From: Flavobacteriales bacterium CG18_big_fil_WC_8_21_14_2_50_32_9
GTDB taxonomy: Bacteria > Bacteroidota > Bacteroidia > Flavobacteriales_E > Vicingaceae
Length of the DNA stretch: 7,200 bases
Assembly: GCA_002770955.1 (NCBI GenBank)
Contig: PCUH01000027.1
Span: forward strand, 2,832 to 10,031
Direction: 5' to 3'
In this document: positions 1-6,119 of the stretch, one piece after another
Layout of the letters: each line of letters begins with the position of its first letter
How positions within the stretch are numbered: the first letter of the stretch is position 1
The notes under the pieces: model-generated
The model's database searches: none
Told to the model about the DNA's origin: nothing
Seen by the model: the letters and a program-made list of their open reading frames with translations, nothing else
Position numbers and translations under genes: made by a program

Positions 1-1866
1 TTCATTGAAATTCTGCACAATAGATATAGCAGGGTTCACGGTGAGATTAGTGGTAACTATGCTGTCGCAACCGTTGGCTGTGGTGAGTGTGTCTATAAAG
101 TTTCCTATAGTGGTGTAAACATTTCCGTTTATAATTATGCTGTCTCCTTGGCAAATAACTGGGTTTTGAGTAAAAGTGGCTGTTGGTAGTATTGTTATTT
201 GTTTAGTAATCGTATCATTTTGACACCTAAATACTATCATTTGAATGGTATAAGTTCCAGGAGAGGTAAAAATATGTGTAGGATTATTAGTATTAGCAAA
301 ATTGTTGCTTCCGGACGCTGGGTTTCCAAAATTCCAAATAATGGAATCAGAAGGGAATTGTACATCAAAATTAGCATTAAAGGATGTTGGACTAGAAAAA
401 CACGTGTCCGTATAAGTAAAATCACTAGCAAGAGGTATTGAGGAAAAACCTGAAAAATAACCAGCATATCCAGCAGGAGAAGCATTACCTAAAACTGAAA
501 CGGTAACCCCTGAAGTTGAAGTAATTTTTACATTACCTGTAAATGTAGTCGTTTTATAAGTTTGCATATTTGTACCTAACACTGGCTCAGGGTTTGATTG
601 CGGAACTCCATTTACTTGAACAGTAGCACCCAGTTCTGTAATTATTAATAATATTGTAGAATAAGCTGTATTTCCAATCGAATCAATAAAAGGAATTTCA
701 TCAATGCTATCAGGTAAAAAACAATTAAAAGGAGGAATTAACACCAGTCCACCATCATTGTTACTAGGTCCATTAGTAGCCGCCAATGCTTGATACATAT
801 AAACAGGCTGAGATGTTCTTACAAACATATTGTGATGATTAATTCCTTGATAATTAATGTTAGGTATTAAAAAATAATCTCCTGCATTAATTATAGAGAT
901 AGGCGTGGATGAGCCATTTACAAATATTTTGGTGCTGTCTTTGTGTGCTATAATAATAGGTCTCTCCACAACGGTGTTCCCATTGCCTTCTACCAAAATA
1001 TACTCTTTACCTAACCTTTCGACAGGTATTGATAAATCTATACCAATGTCTTGGTTGTTAGTATTTGTGGGATGAATAGTACCATTCATATTTCCATTAT
1101 TCAATGCAATAGGCTTATTAGCTTGAATTAAACCACCTATAAATCCATCTAAATTTGCAGTAGGACTTCCGACCATTGTCCTTCCAGATATAATATAGGT
1201 GTTCCCTTTGTTAAGTTGAATGGTTATGGGAAAAACAGGACTTATATTAGGAACACCTGAAAATAAAACACCTGGATTAATATCGCTTATTGTAATTGTT
1301 GTTGAGTCTTCTGTTGCCATTATCCCAGCAACAAAATTTCTAGGATTTCCTGCATTTGAGCCGAGTACAAATTGAGGAAATCCTCCGAGTCTAAATTCTA
1401 ATCCTAACGCATTAAATCCTTTTGCTGTTGCCCAATCAGCTTGAAAAACACCTCCTCCTTTTACTCTTAGATTAGCAAAAAATGGTTGAGAAGCCCTTAG
1501 TTTAATTCCTTTATTTTTTAATACTAAGTTTAGCGAGTCTCTCCTAACAAATAAAGGAGAACCTGATGTTTGACCATTCCCAACAAAATATACAAATGGG
1601 TTATTTTTACTAATTGAAGGGGTAGCTAATATTGCCCCACTTCCATCTTTAATAGTAACGATAAAAGGAGTGGTAATAGGGGTTGATAAATAAATATAAT
1701 GGTCATCAATTGGGGGACTACCAAAAGTAACAGGCTCTTCAGCGTGTAGTGGAGGAATTAAATGAATGGTATCCAATTGAGCAGCACAGTTAAAAGTTAA
1801 AAGTAGAAAGTAGAAAGTTAATATAACAGTTGAAAGTAGAAAGTTTATCAAGTTAAAAGTTTTCAT
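1..1866 (-). CDS. Secreted IgGFc-binding-like / PKD surface protein, C-terminus beyond window
   Basis: The minus-strand frame is open for 622 codons from the ATG at 1866 to base 1, so the C-terminus is missing. Residues 1-29 form a signal peptide with a probable signal peptidase I site after CAA (27-29), followed by Q30. Residues about 140-430 resemble the IgGFc-binding N-terminal region found in Bacteroidota surface proteins; the most telling part is 356-398, with YMYQALAATNG, LVLIPPFNCFLPDSID and IPFIDSIG. Residues about 489-561 are a PKD-type beta-sandwich (WNFGNP at 511-516, then PTHIFTSPGTYTI). Residues 572-611 are one CxGDSI...NGCDSIVTTNLTV repeat, a module usually present in several copies before a T9SS sorting tail, so I expect more copies and such a tail outside the window. 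The start lies 4 bp after the stop of the upstream secreted-protein gene, implying one transcript. No Shine-Dalgarno is visible, only an A-rich leader. Likely role: cell-surface or extracellular adhesin-like protein. The ligand cannot be told, and binding of IgG should not be assumed. Family assignment is from recalled motifs. Confidence 0.85.
   Translation of the reverse strand, partial: MKTFNLINFLLSTVILTFYFLLLTFNCAAQLDTIHLIPPLHAEEPVTFGSPPIDDHYIYLSTPITTPFIVTIKDGSGAILATPSISKNNPFVYFVGNGQTSGSPLFVRRDSLNLVLKNKGIKLRASQPFFANLRVKGGGVFQADWATAKGFNALGLEFRLGGFPQFVLGSNAGNPRNFVAGIMATEDSTTITISDINPGVLFSGVPNISPVFPITIQLNKGNTYIISGRTMVGSPTANLDGFIGGLIQANKPIALNNGNMNGTIHPTNTNNQDIGIDLSIPVERLGKEYILVEGNGNTVVERPIIIAHKDSTKIFVNGSSTPISIINAGDYFLIPNINYQGINHHNMFVRTSQPVYMYQALAATNGPSNNDGGLVLIPPFNCFLPDSIDEIPFIDSIGNTAYSTILLIITELGATVQVNGVPQSNPEPVLGTNMQTYKTTTFTGNVKITSTSGVTVSVLGNASPAGYAGYFSGFSSIPLASDFTYTDTCFSSPTSFNANFDVQFPSDSIIWNFGNPASGSNNFANTNNPTHIFTSPGTYTIQMIVFRCQNDTITKQITILPTATFTQNPVICQGDSIIINGNVYTTIGNFIDTLTTANGCDSIVTTNLTVNPAISIVQNFNE
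1788..1863. repeat. Degenerate 7-bp tandem repeat (AGTNRAA) in a signal-peptide coding region
   Basis: On the plus strand the tract reads as 7-bp units: agttaaa 1788, agttaaa 1795, agtagaa 1802, agtagaa 1809, agttaat 1816, then a 5-base break, agttgaa 1828, agtagaa 1835, agtttat 1842, a 2-base break, agttaaa 1851 and a final agttttc 1858. On the coding (minus) strand these are ACTTTTA, ACTTTCT and ACTTTCA units. They encode about residues 2-26 of the downstream surface protein, that is, nearly all of its signal-peptide core. The same unit recurs at 2207-2238. It is not a CRISPR: units are contiguous with no spacers. Confidence 0.85.
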
Positions 1867-1870
1867 TTTT

Positions 1871-4174
1871 TTAGTTTTTAATTATTTTTTTTACAACAGT
1901 TGTTTGATTGGTTTGTATGTTTAAAAAATAAATTCCTTTTGGCAACTCATTGTTCATTTTCAGTTGTATTCGATTTTCTTGTGTGATGAATGTTGTGTAT
2001 ATTTCTTTTCCTAAATTATCGGTAAGTTGTATAACTATTTCATTGGTTAGTTTGTCGTTCCAACTAATAAAAAATTCTCCTGTTGTAGGGTTGGGATATA
2101 CTTCCAAGTAATCTAAAGACGTATTTTTTTCAATATAAACTGCTTTCACATCAAAATATTCGTAATTTCCATTAAAATCAGTTTGTTTAAGGCGGTAGTA
2201 TAACACAGTAGAAAGTGAAAAGTTAAAAGTAGAAAGTTGGTCAAGGAATTCGTAATTTAACATTGCGTTGCTGTTTCCTGCTCCTTTTTTTGTTCCTATG
2301 GGATCGAAATGAATGGCATCAGTACTCCTTTCTATGGTAAAATAATCGTTATTAATTTCTGTTGTTGTAACCCATTCGGTTTGTACAGCTTCATTGTGCA
2401 AATAAGCATTAAAACTCAATAAGGTAATTGGCAACGGAATACACGAAATGGTATTAACGGTTATTGAATCTCGTGGTCCAGCTTGGCACGTACTGTCTTG
2501 AACATAAAAAGTAGTGGTATCGGTTAAAACAGGGGTAATAAGTGAATTGCCAGTCCCTAAAAATGTACCCCCAGTTACTTCAGAATACCATGAAAGTGAG
2601 CTGCCCAAAACAGTAGATGCGGATATAGTATCAGTACTATTTAAGCATGCTGACAATGGAGAAATTACTGATGGAGCCCAAGGAAAAGGAAGTAGCTTCG
2701 TAACAAAAGTAGCATTCCCTTCTACGGGGGCAGTTAAATTAAAAACAGCATTAGGATTAAGGTCAAAATCTTGAGTGTTCGAAAATGTTCCAATACCGTA
2801 CATATTCCCAAAAGCATCTATATCTAAAGGACTTTTAAAAGTTACATTAGGCTTAATGGCATAAATAAAGTTTCCATTAGGATCTAACTGTAATATATAA
2901 GGAGTGAAAATACCAGGGGGTAGATTAAACACTCCAATACTAGGGTCAAAATCAGCTGTTCCAACAAAAATGCCTGTTACTAATACACCACAATCACTAA
3001 CCGAACTGACTCCATCATATACACCATCAATAAGACCAGGAATGACGTGAACCGCTTTTGCCCATAATAAGATCCCTATTGGACTTAGCTTAACTACATA
3101 TAAACTCAGTGTACTTCCACTTGGTGAAGTTAAATTAAAAATTCCTGCATTAGGATCAAAATCTGCTGTTCCAGTAAAAATCCCAGTAAGGTACATATTG
3201 TTAAAAACATCAAAATTGAATGACTTTGCTAATACACGATCAGTGGGTCCAGATCCTCCAAATTCTCTTGCTGCTATAAAATTACCACCATTGTTCAACA
3301 CCCATAAAAAAGCACGAAGACTTCCCGCCACCCCCATACTAAAAACACCCACACCTGGGTCAAAATCCAGCATTTCACTGAAGTTTCCAACAATAAAAAT
3401 ATTTCCTAATGCATCTAACTGAATATCATTTCCTACACAATTCAATCCAATGGAAGCTGTTAATTGTTTTGCCCACACAAAATTACCATTGGCATCCCAT
3501 TTTGCAGTATAAATGTTATAAGCTGCGGTAATAGGAAGTGTCAGTAAAAATGTACCTATATTAGGATCGAAATCAAAACTTTGACCACCACCATTTATCG
3601 CCCCAGTAAAATAAATATTTCCAACAGCATCAACCGTTAATGAGTTGATAATGTTATCGCTTGTGCCATAAGAACCACCTATACTTTTTGCCCAAAGAAA
3701 ATTTCCAGCAAGGTCTAGTTTAACAATAAAATAATCCAAAGAACCAGAAGATGTAATATTAAATACTCCAACTCCTGGATTAAAATCAGGAGTACTGTCA
3801 AATGTTCCAGCGATATAAATGTTTCCTGCCACATCTAATGCAATGTGTTCGCCCACTTGGGTACCTGTTCCTCCAATTCGTAGTGCCCACACAAAATTTC
3901 CGTTGGCATCCAATTTGGAAATAAACACATCTGTTCCTCCTCCTGAAGTTAAATTAAAGACACCGACCCCTGGATCAAAATCAATTCCACCTGCTCCACT
4001 TGTAAAAGAACCAGTAGTGTAAACATTTCCTGAAGCATCTCTTGCTAATGCTTTTTTAATAGCGTTATTTATTAATGGAGAATCTCCCCTTCCAAAACTT
4101 TTCGCCCAAGACAAAGATTGTGCTTCAAGTGAAAAGCAAAACAACAATAGTAAAAAGAATATAAAAAGTCGCAT
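1871..4174 (-). CDS. Secreted beta-propeller protein with Ig-like domain and T9SS type A sorting domain
   Basis: This 767-residue protein starts at the ATG at 4174. Residues 1-18 are a signal peptide with an all-hydrophobic core, probably cleaved before Q19. Residues about 20-498 carry SBBP-like repeats of 61-71 residues, each with a DFDPxxGVFNLTS-type motif (D65, D130, D201, D270, D338, D408, D469), then KLDxNGNFxWAK and DxxGNxYxTGxF strands. Residues about 499-576 are an Ig-like domain (LSWYSEVTGG, then LTDTTTFYVQ) of the kind common in cytophaga-type secreted proteins. Residues 580-680 are the PLPITLLSF...YYRLKQTDFNG linker domain that often precedes sorting signals. Residues 688-767 are the T9SS type A sorting domain (YPNPTTG at 693-699, LPKGIYFL, terminal KKIIKN). 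The inferred route is Sec export, then T9SS across the outer membrane, with the tail removed and the protein attached or released. It is first in an apparent two-gene operon. No catalytic motif was seen; the propeller suggests scaffold or binding. A 7-bp repeat tract distorts the linker domain at 647-657. Confidence 0.93.
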   Translation of the reverse strand: MRLFIFFLLLLFCFSLEAQSLSWAKSFGRGDSPLINNAIKKALARDASGNVYTTGSFTSGAGGIDFDPGVGVFNLTSGGGTDVFISKLDANGNFVWALRIGGTGTQVGEHIALDVAGNIYIAGTFDSTPDFNPGVGVFNITSSGSLDYFIVKLDLAGNFLWAKSIGGSYGTSDNIINSLTVDAVGNIYFTGAINGGGQSFDFDPNIGTFLLTLPITAAYNIYTAKWDANGNFVWAKQLTASIGLNCVGNDIQLDALGNIFIVGNFSEMLDFDPGVGVFSMGVAGSLRAFLWVLNNGGNFIAAREFGGSGPTDRVLAKSFNFDVFNNMYLTGIFTGTADFDPNAGIFNLTSPSGSTLSLYVVKLSPIGILLWAKAVHVIPGLIDGVYDGVSSVSDCGVLVTGIFVGTADFDPSIGVFNLPPGIFTPYILQLDPNGNFIYAIKPNVTFKSPLDIDAFGNMYGIGTFSNTQDFDLNPNAVFNLTAPVEGNATFVTKLLPFPWAPSVISPLSACLNSTDTISASTVLGSSLSWYSEVTGGTFLGTGNSLITPVLTDTTTFYVQDSTCQAGPRDSITVNTISCIPLPITLLSFNAYLHNEAVQTEWVTTTEINNDYFTIERSTDAIHFDPIGTKKGAGNSNAMLNYEFLDQLSTFNFSLSTVLYYRLKQTDFNGNYEYFDVKAVYIEKNTSLDYLEVYPNPTTGEFFISWNDKLTNEIVIQLTDNLGKEIYTTFITQENRIQLKMNNELPKGIYFLNIQTNQTTVVKKIIKN
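2207..2238. repeat. Second copy of the AGTNRAA 7-bp tandem repeat, translated inside a conserved domain
   Basis: Plus-strand units run in perfect 7-base phase: agtagaa 2207, agtgaaa 2214, agttaaa 2221, agtagaa 2228, then a partial agtt at 2235. On the coding strand they encode residues 647-657, LSTFNFSLSTV, between YEFLDQ and LYYRLKQTDFNG. In relatives as I recall them, this link is a loop of about eight residues containing Gly; here it is about thirteen, with no Gly. The unit and the boundary sequence (cacagt on the plus strand at the low-coordinate edge) match the tract at 1788-1863. Confidence 0.8.
2760..3982 (-). repeat. Seven diverged coding repeats of about 61-71 codons (propeller blades)
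   Basis: The codons for the DFDP-like core appear on the plus strand as variants of ggatcaaaatc at 3972, 3777, 3564, 3357, 3153, 2943 and 2760. The spacings are 195, 213, 207, 204, 210 and 183 bases, all multiples of three, so the repeats evolve as protein units with in-frame length changes. Six full units plus a split seventh are present: the N-terminal half-unit (SLSWAKSFG to VYTTGSF, residues 20-57) complements the C-terminal half-unit (from D469 to about residue 498). That is the pattern expected of a closed seven-bladed propeller. The DNA copies have diverged, so this is not a recent expansion. Confidence 0.8.
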
Positions 4175-4196
4175 ACGTATTTTTTTAACTATGAAA

Positions 4197-4204
4197 CAAA
4201 GTTA
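4197..4204 (-). promoter_or_regulatory. Candidate Bacteroidota -7 promoter element for the surface-protein pair
   Basis: The minus strand reads TAACTTTG here, an exact match to the TAnnTTTG -7 consensus known for the primary sigma factor of Bacteroidota. It sits 22 bases before the ATG at 4174, giving a short leader of roughly 15-20 bases. A -33 TTTG is not clear: the best candidate is TTTA at 4226-4229, about 21 bases upstream. A weak inverted repeat (taact 4186-4190, agtta 4200-4204) overlaps it. The location in front of the first gene of the operon supports the call; the sequence alone is short enough to occur by chance. Confidence 0.5.
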
Positions 4205-4230
4205 TAACACCAGTCTGTTTTTACCTAAAT

Positions 4231-4253
4231 TTTAAGATAGACTTTAGATAGAC
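4231..4253. repeat. Tandem direct repeat TTTA(A)GATAGAC in the divergent intergenic region
   Basis: TTTAAGATAGAC (4231-4242) is followed directly by TTTAGATAGAC (4243-4253), the same sequence apart from one extra A. It lies between the start of the surface-protein operon (4174) and the start of the membrane regulator gene (4330), just upstream of the candidate minus-strand promoter. An 11-12-base spacing puts the two copies about one helical turn apart, which suits side-by-side binding of a dimer or two HTH units. An operator role, perhaps for the adjacent LuxR-type regulator, is inference. The T-rich run at about 4259-4275 next to it may bend the DNA. Confidence 0.45.
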
Positions 4254-4329
4254 ATATTTATTTTTTTATTTTTTTAAGGTGTTGTTTAATAGCTATTTAT
4301 TAATTTTACATTATTCCTTATTAATCGAC

Positions 4330-6060
4330 ATGTCTAAAATTTATCATTATTTAACCTTATCGTTATTTTTTTTGTTAAGTAATTCATTTAGTGTTGCCAG
4401 CACAATTAATTTTAATTTTATTAAGGAAGACACCATCACTTCGGCTACTCCACATAATATGGACGTTCTTAAAACGGACTTAGTGAAGGTAATGCATATA
4501 AAAGACTCTGAAGCAGAGGCAACCATTAGAAGAAAAATAGGAAAGGCTTTTTTTGAGATGGGAAACATAAGAGAGGCATTAGATTATTTCATTACCTCAA
4601 AAATAATTTGTGAGCAACACCATTTTAACTATGAAAAAGCCTTGGTGTATGAAGAACTTGCTAATGTGTATATGTTTATTGCTGAACACCAAAAACAATA
4701 CGATTTAATCTTAAAGGCAATAAAAATTTATGAACAATTCAATGACAGCATTGCTTTAGCAAGAAGTTACACGAATTTAGCATCGGGCGAAAAATTTAGA
4801 AACGCCAAAAATACCCTAGTCTACCTTAATCAAGCAAAAAGTTACAATCAAAATTTTCAAAACAAACAAATAGATGCTTATACCAACATCAATTTTGGAG
4901 AGTATTATTTACGACTTAACCAGCCCGACTCGGCATATTATTATTTAAAATTGGCATTGCCTATTACTCAACAATACCATTTAACCGCCAGAGAATGTGA
5001 AACATTTGTTAAGTTAGCGAGAGCTATGGAGACCTTGAATAAAGACTCTTCCATTTTTCTTTTTAATGAAGCTTATCGAAAAAGCATATTGTATAAAAAT
5101 TATTTATGGGCAGGGAGGAGTTTAATTTTTTTAGCCAAAATTGATTTTGAAAATGATAGGAAAATAGATGCTTTCCAAAAAATTCATCAATCCATCGATT
5201 ATACCAAAGCGTCTAATGATATTATCATGAACCGTTCGGCATATGATTTAATTTCTTATTTTCATTTACAAGAAGGAAACATAGATTCTGCTTTTTATTA
5301 TGACCAATTGGCAGATAATTTAAAAGATACTATAAAGGTTAAGCAAAACATCGCAGCAATTAAAAACATAGAATGGGGTTATAAATTGAAAGACAAAGAA
5401 AATCAAATAAGGCATTTACAAGAAAATAAAGAAACCTTAGAATTGAAACAAAAATCCGAAAACAAAGCCAAAATATGGACATGGATTGCCCTTTTTATTT
5501 TGTTAGGATTGGTAATTGTTCTTTTTTTATTTTTTAAAAATAGAATTTCATTGCTTATGAAAGAAAAACAAATTATTAAGTTAAAACAAGAAAAATACAA
5601 AGCAGAAATTGAAACAAAAAACAAAGAATTGGTTACACATACGATGCAAATTTATAGCAAATCAAAAACCATTTCGGATTTAAAAAATGGCATAGAAAAC
5701 TTAAAAAATGAACACATTAAAAATAGCAATCCTAAATTCATAAAAGATATTCAACAACTCAATTTTATGTTGGATAGCAATATTCGGTTAGATGATGAAT
5801 GGGAAAAACTAAAAATTCGTTTTCAAGAAGTACATCAGGGGTTTTACGATAAGTTAAAAAAGCAATATCCCGATTTATCCCAATATGATCTTAAAATTTG
5901 CACCTTTATTTACTTAGGTTTTGATACTAAACAAATCGCTCAAATTTTAAATATTGATTTTCAATCCTTACGTACCCAGCGATACAGGATGAGAAAAAAA
6001 ATGCAATTAGCAACCCAAGATGATTTATCTGAATATATCATTAAGATAGTTTCAGTATAA
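4330..6060 (+). CDS. Membrane-anchored TPR sensor with coiled coil and LuxR-type HTH (transcription regulator)
   Basis: I chose the ATG at 4330 (576 residues) because a normal signal sequence then begins at once: K3, hydrophobic 7-20, and an SVA site at 21-23. A GTG 51 bases upstream is in frame but would bury the signal peptide. Residues about 55-340 are TPR-like helical pairs (for example AFFEMGNIREALDYF, and ALVYEELANVYMF), predicted periplasmic. A coiled coil follows (about 340-380), then one membrane helix (382-402) and a basic, Lys/Glu-rich cytoplasmic coiled coil (403-460). At 515-560 is a LuxR/GerE-like HTH: DLSQYDLKICTFIYLG, TKQIAQILNI, then SLRTQRYRMRKKMQL. This TPR-TM-coiled-coil-HTH layout is a known Bacteroidota family, thought to pass a periplasmic signal to DNA; no receiver or kinase domain is seen, and the ligand is unknown. 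It is divergent from the surface-protein operon, so control of that operon and of itself is plausible but unproven. Confidence 0.88.
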   Translation: MSKIYHYLTLSLFFLLSNSFSVASTINFNFIKEDTITSATPHNMDVLKTDLVKVMHIKDSEAEATIRRKIGKAFFEMGNIREALDYFITSKIICEQHHFNYEKALVYEELANVYMFIAEHQKQYDLILKAIKIYEQFNDSIALARSYTNLASGEKFRNAKNTLVYLNQAKSYNQNFQNKQIDAYTNINFGEYYLRLNQPDSAYYYLKLALPITQQYHLTARECETFVKLARAMETLNKDSSIFLFNEAYRKSILYKNYLWAGRSLIFLAKIDFENDRKIDAFQKIHQSIDYTKASNDIIMNRSAYDLISYFHLQEGNIDSAFYYDQLADNLKDTIKVKQNIAAIKNIEWGYKLKDKENQIRHLQENKETLELKQKSENKAKIWTWIALFILLGLVIVLFLFFKNRISLLMKEKQIIKLKQEKYKAEIETKNKELVTHTMQIYSKSKTISDLKNGIENLKNEHIKNSNPKFIKDIQQLNFMLDSNIRLDDEWEKLKIRFQEVHQGFYDKLKKQYPDLSQYDLKICTFIYLGFDTKQIAQILNIDFQSLRTQRYRMRKKMQLATQDDLSEYIIKIVSV

Positions 6061-6085
6061 TTTTATTTACTTCATTGATTATTCC

Positions 6086-6093
6086 TAATTTCG
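6086..6093 (+). promoter_or_regulatory. Possible promoter element before the aminopeptidase gene
   Basis: TAATTTCG matches seven of eight positions of TAnnTTTG and sits 26 bases before the ATG at 6120, within the 59-bp gap after the regulator. No convincing -33 TTTG lies at the right distance. If real, the aminopeptidase has its own promoter rather than depending on read-through. No hairpin terminator is visible in the gap, so read-through from the regulator gene is also possible. Confidence 0.3.
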
Positions 6094-6119
6094 CTTTTCA
6101 AAATTACGATAAAAATACG

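Noticed and set aside
199..485. Small overlapping open frames of about 80 codons on both strands.
   Set aside because: They lie inside the long IgGFc-binding-like/PKD reading frame but in other frames, and have no recognisable domain; the long frame has clear PKD sequence here.
1788..1863. Short regular repeats considered as a CRISPR array.
   Set aside because: Units are 7 bp, contiguous and degenerate, with no unique spacers and no cas genes nearby.
2514..4022. Three plus-strand open frames of 67-86 codons opposite the propeller gene.
   Set aside because: They are antisense shadows of the repeated DFDP-type coding units; their shared TPGSKS-like peptides are just the reverse reading of the repeats.
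4259..4276. T-rich run considered as a rho-independent terminator.
   Set aside because: No GC-paired stem precedes it on either strand, and it sits between two divergent starts where no terminator is needed.
4301..4308. TAATTTTA upstream of the regulator considered as its -7 promoter element, with TTG at 4282.
   Set aside because: The last base does not fit TAnnTTTG and the 16-base spacer is shorter than the usual 19-21; in such AT-rich DNA similar matches (for example TAAATTTT at 4226) are frequent, so no promoter can be chosen.
4279..4329. In-frame GTG start 17 codons upstream of the regulator's ATG.
   Set aside because: It would place a second hydrophobic stretch (NSYLLILHYSLLI) before the natural signal peptide, and it lies in the intergenic T-rich region that likely holds the promoter. 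The ATG at 4330 gives a standard signal sequence.
4347..5624. Two minus-strand frames of 73 codons opposite the regulator gene.
   Set aside because: They are antisense to well-supported TPR and transmembrane coding sequence, with no motif of their own.
6061..6119. Gap between regulator and aminopeptidase searched for a terminator.
   Set aside because: No stem-loop with a following T run is visible, so whether transcription stops here cannot be said.
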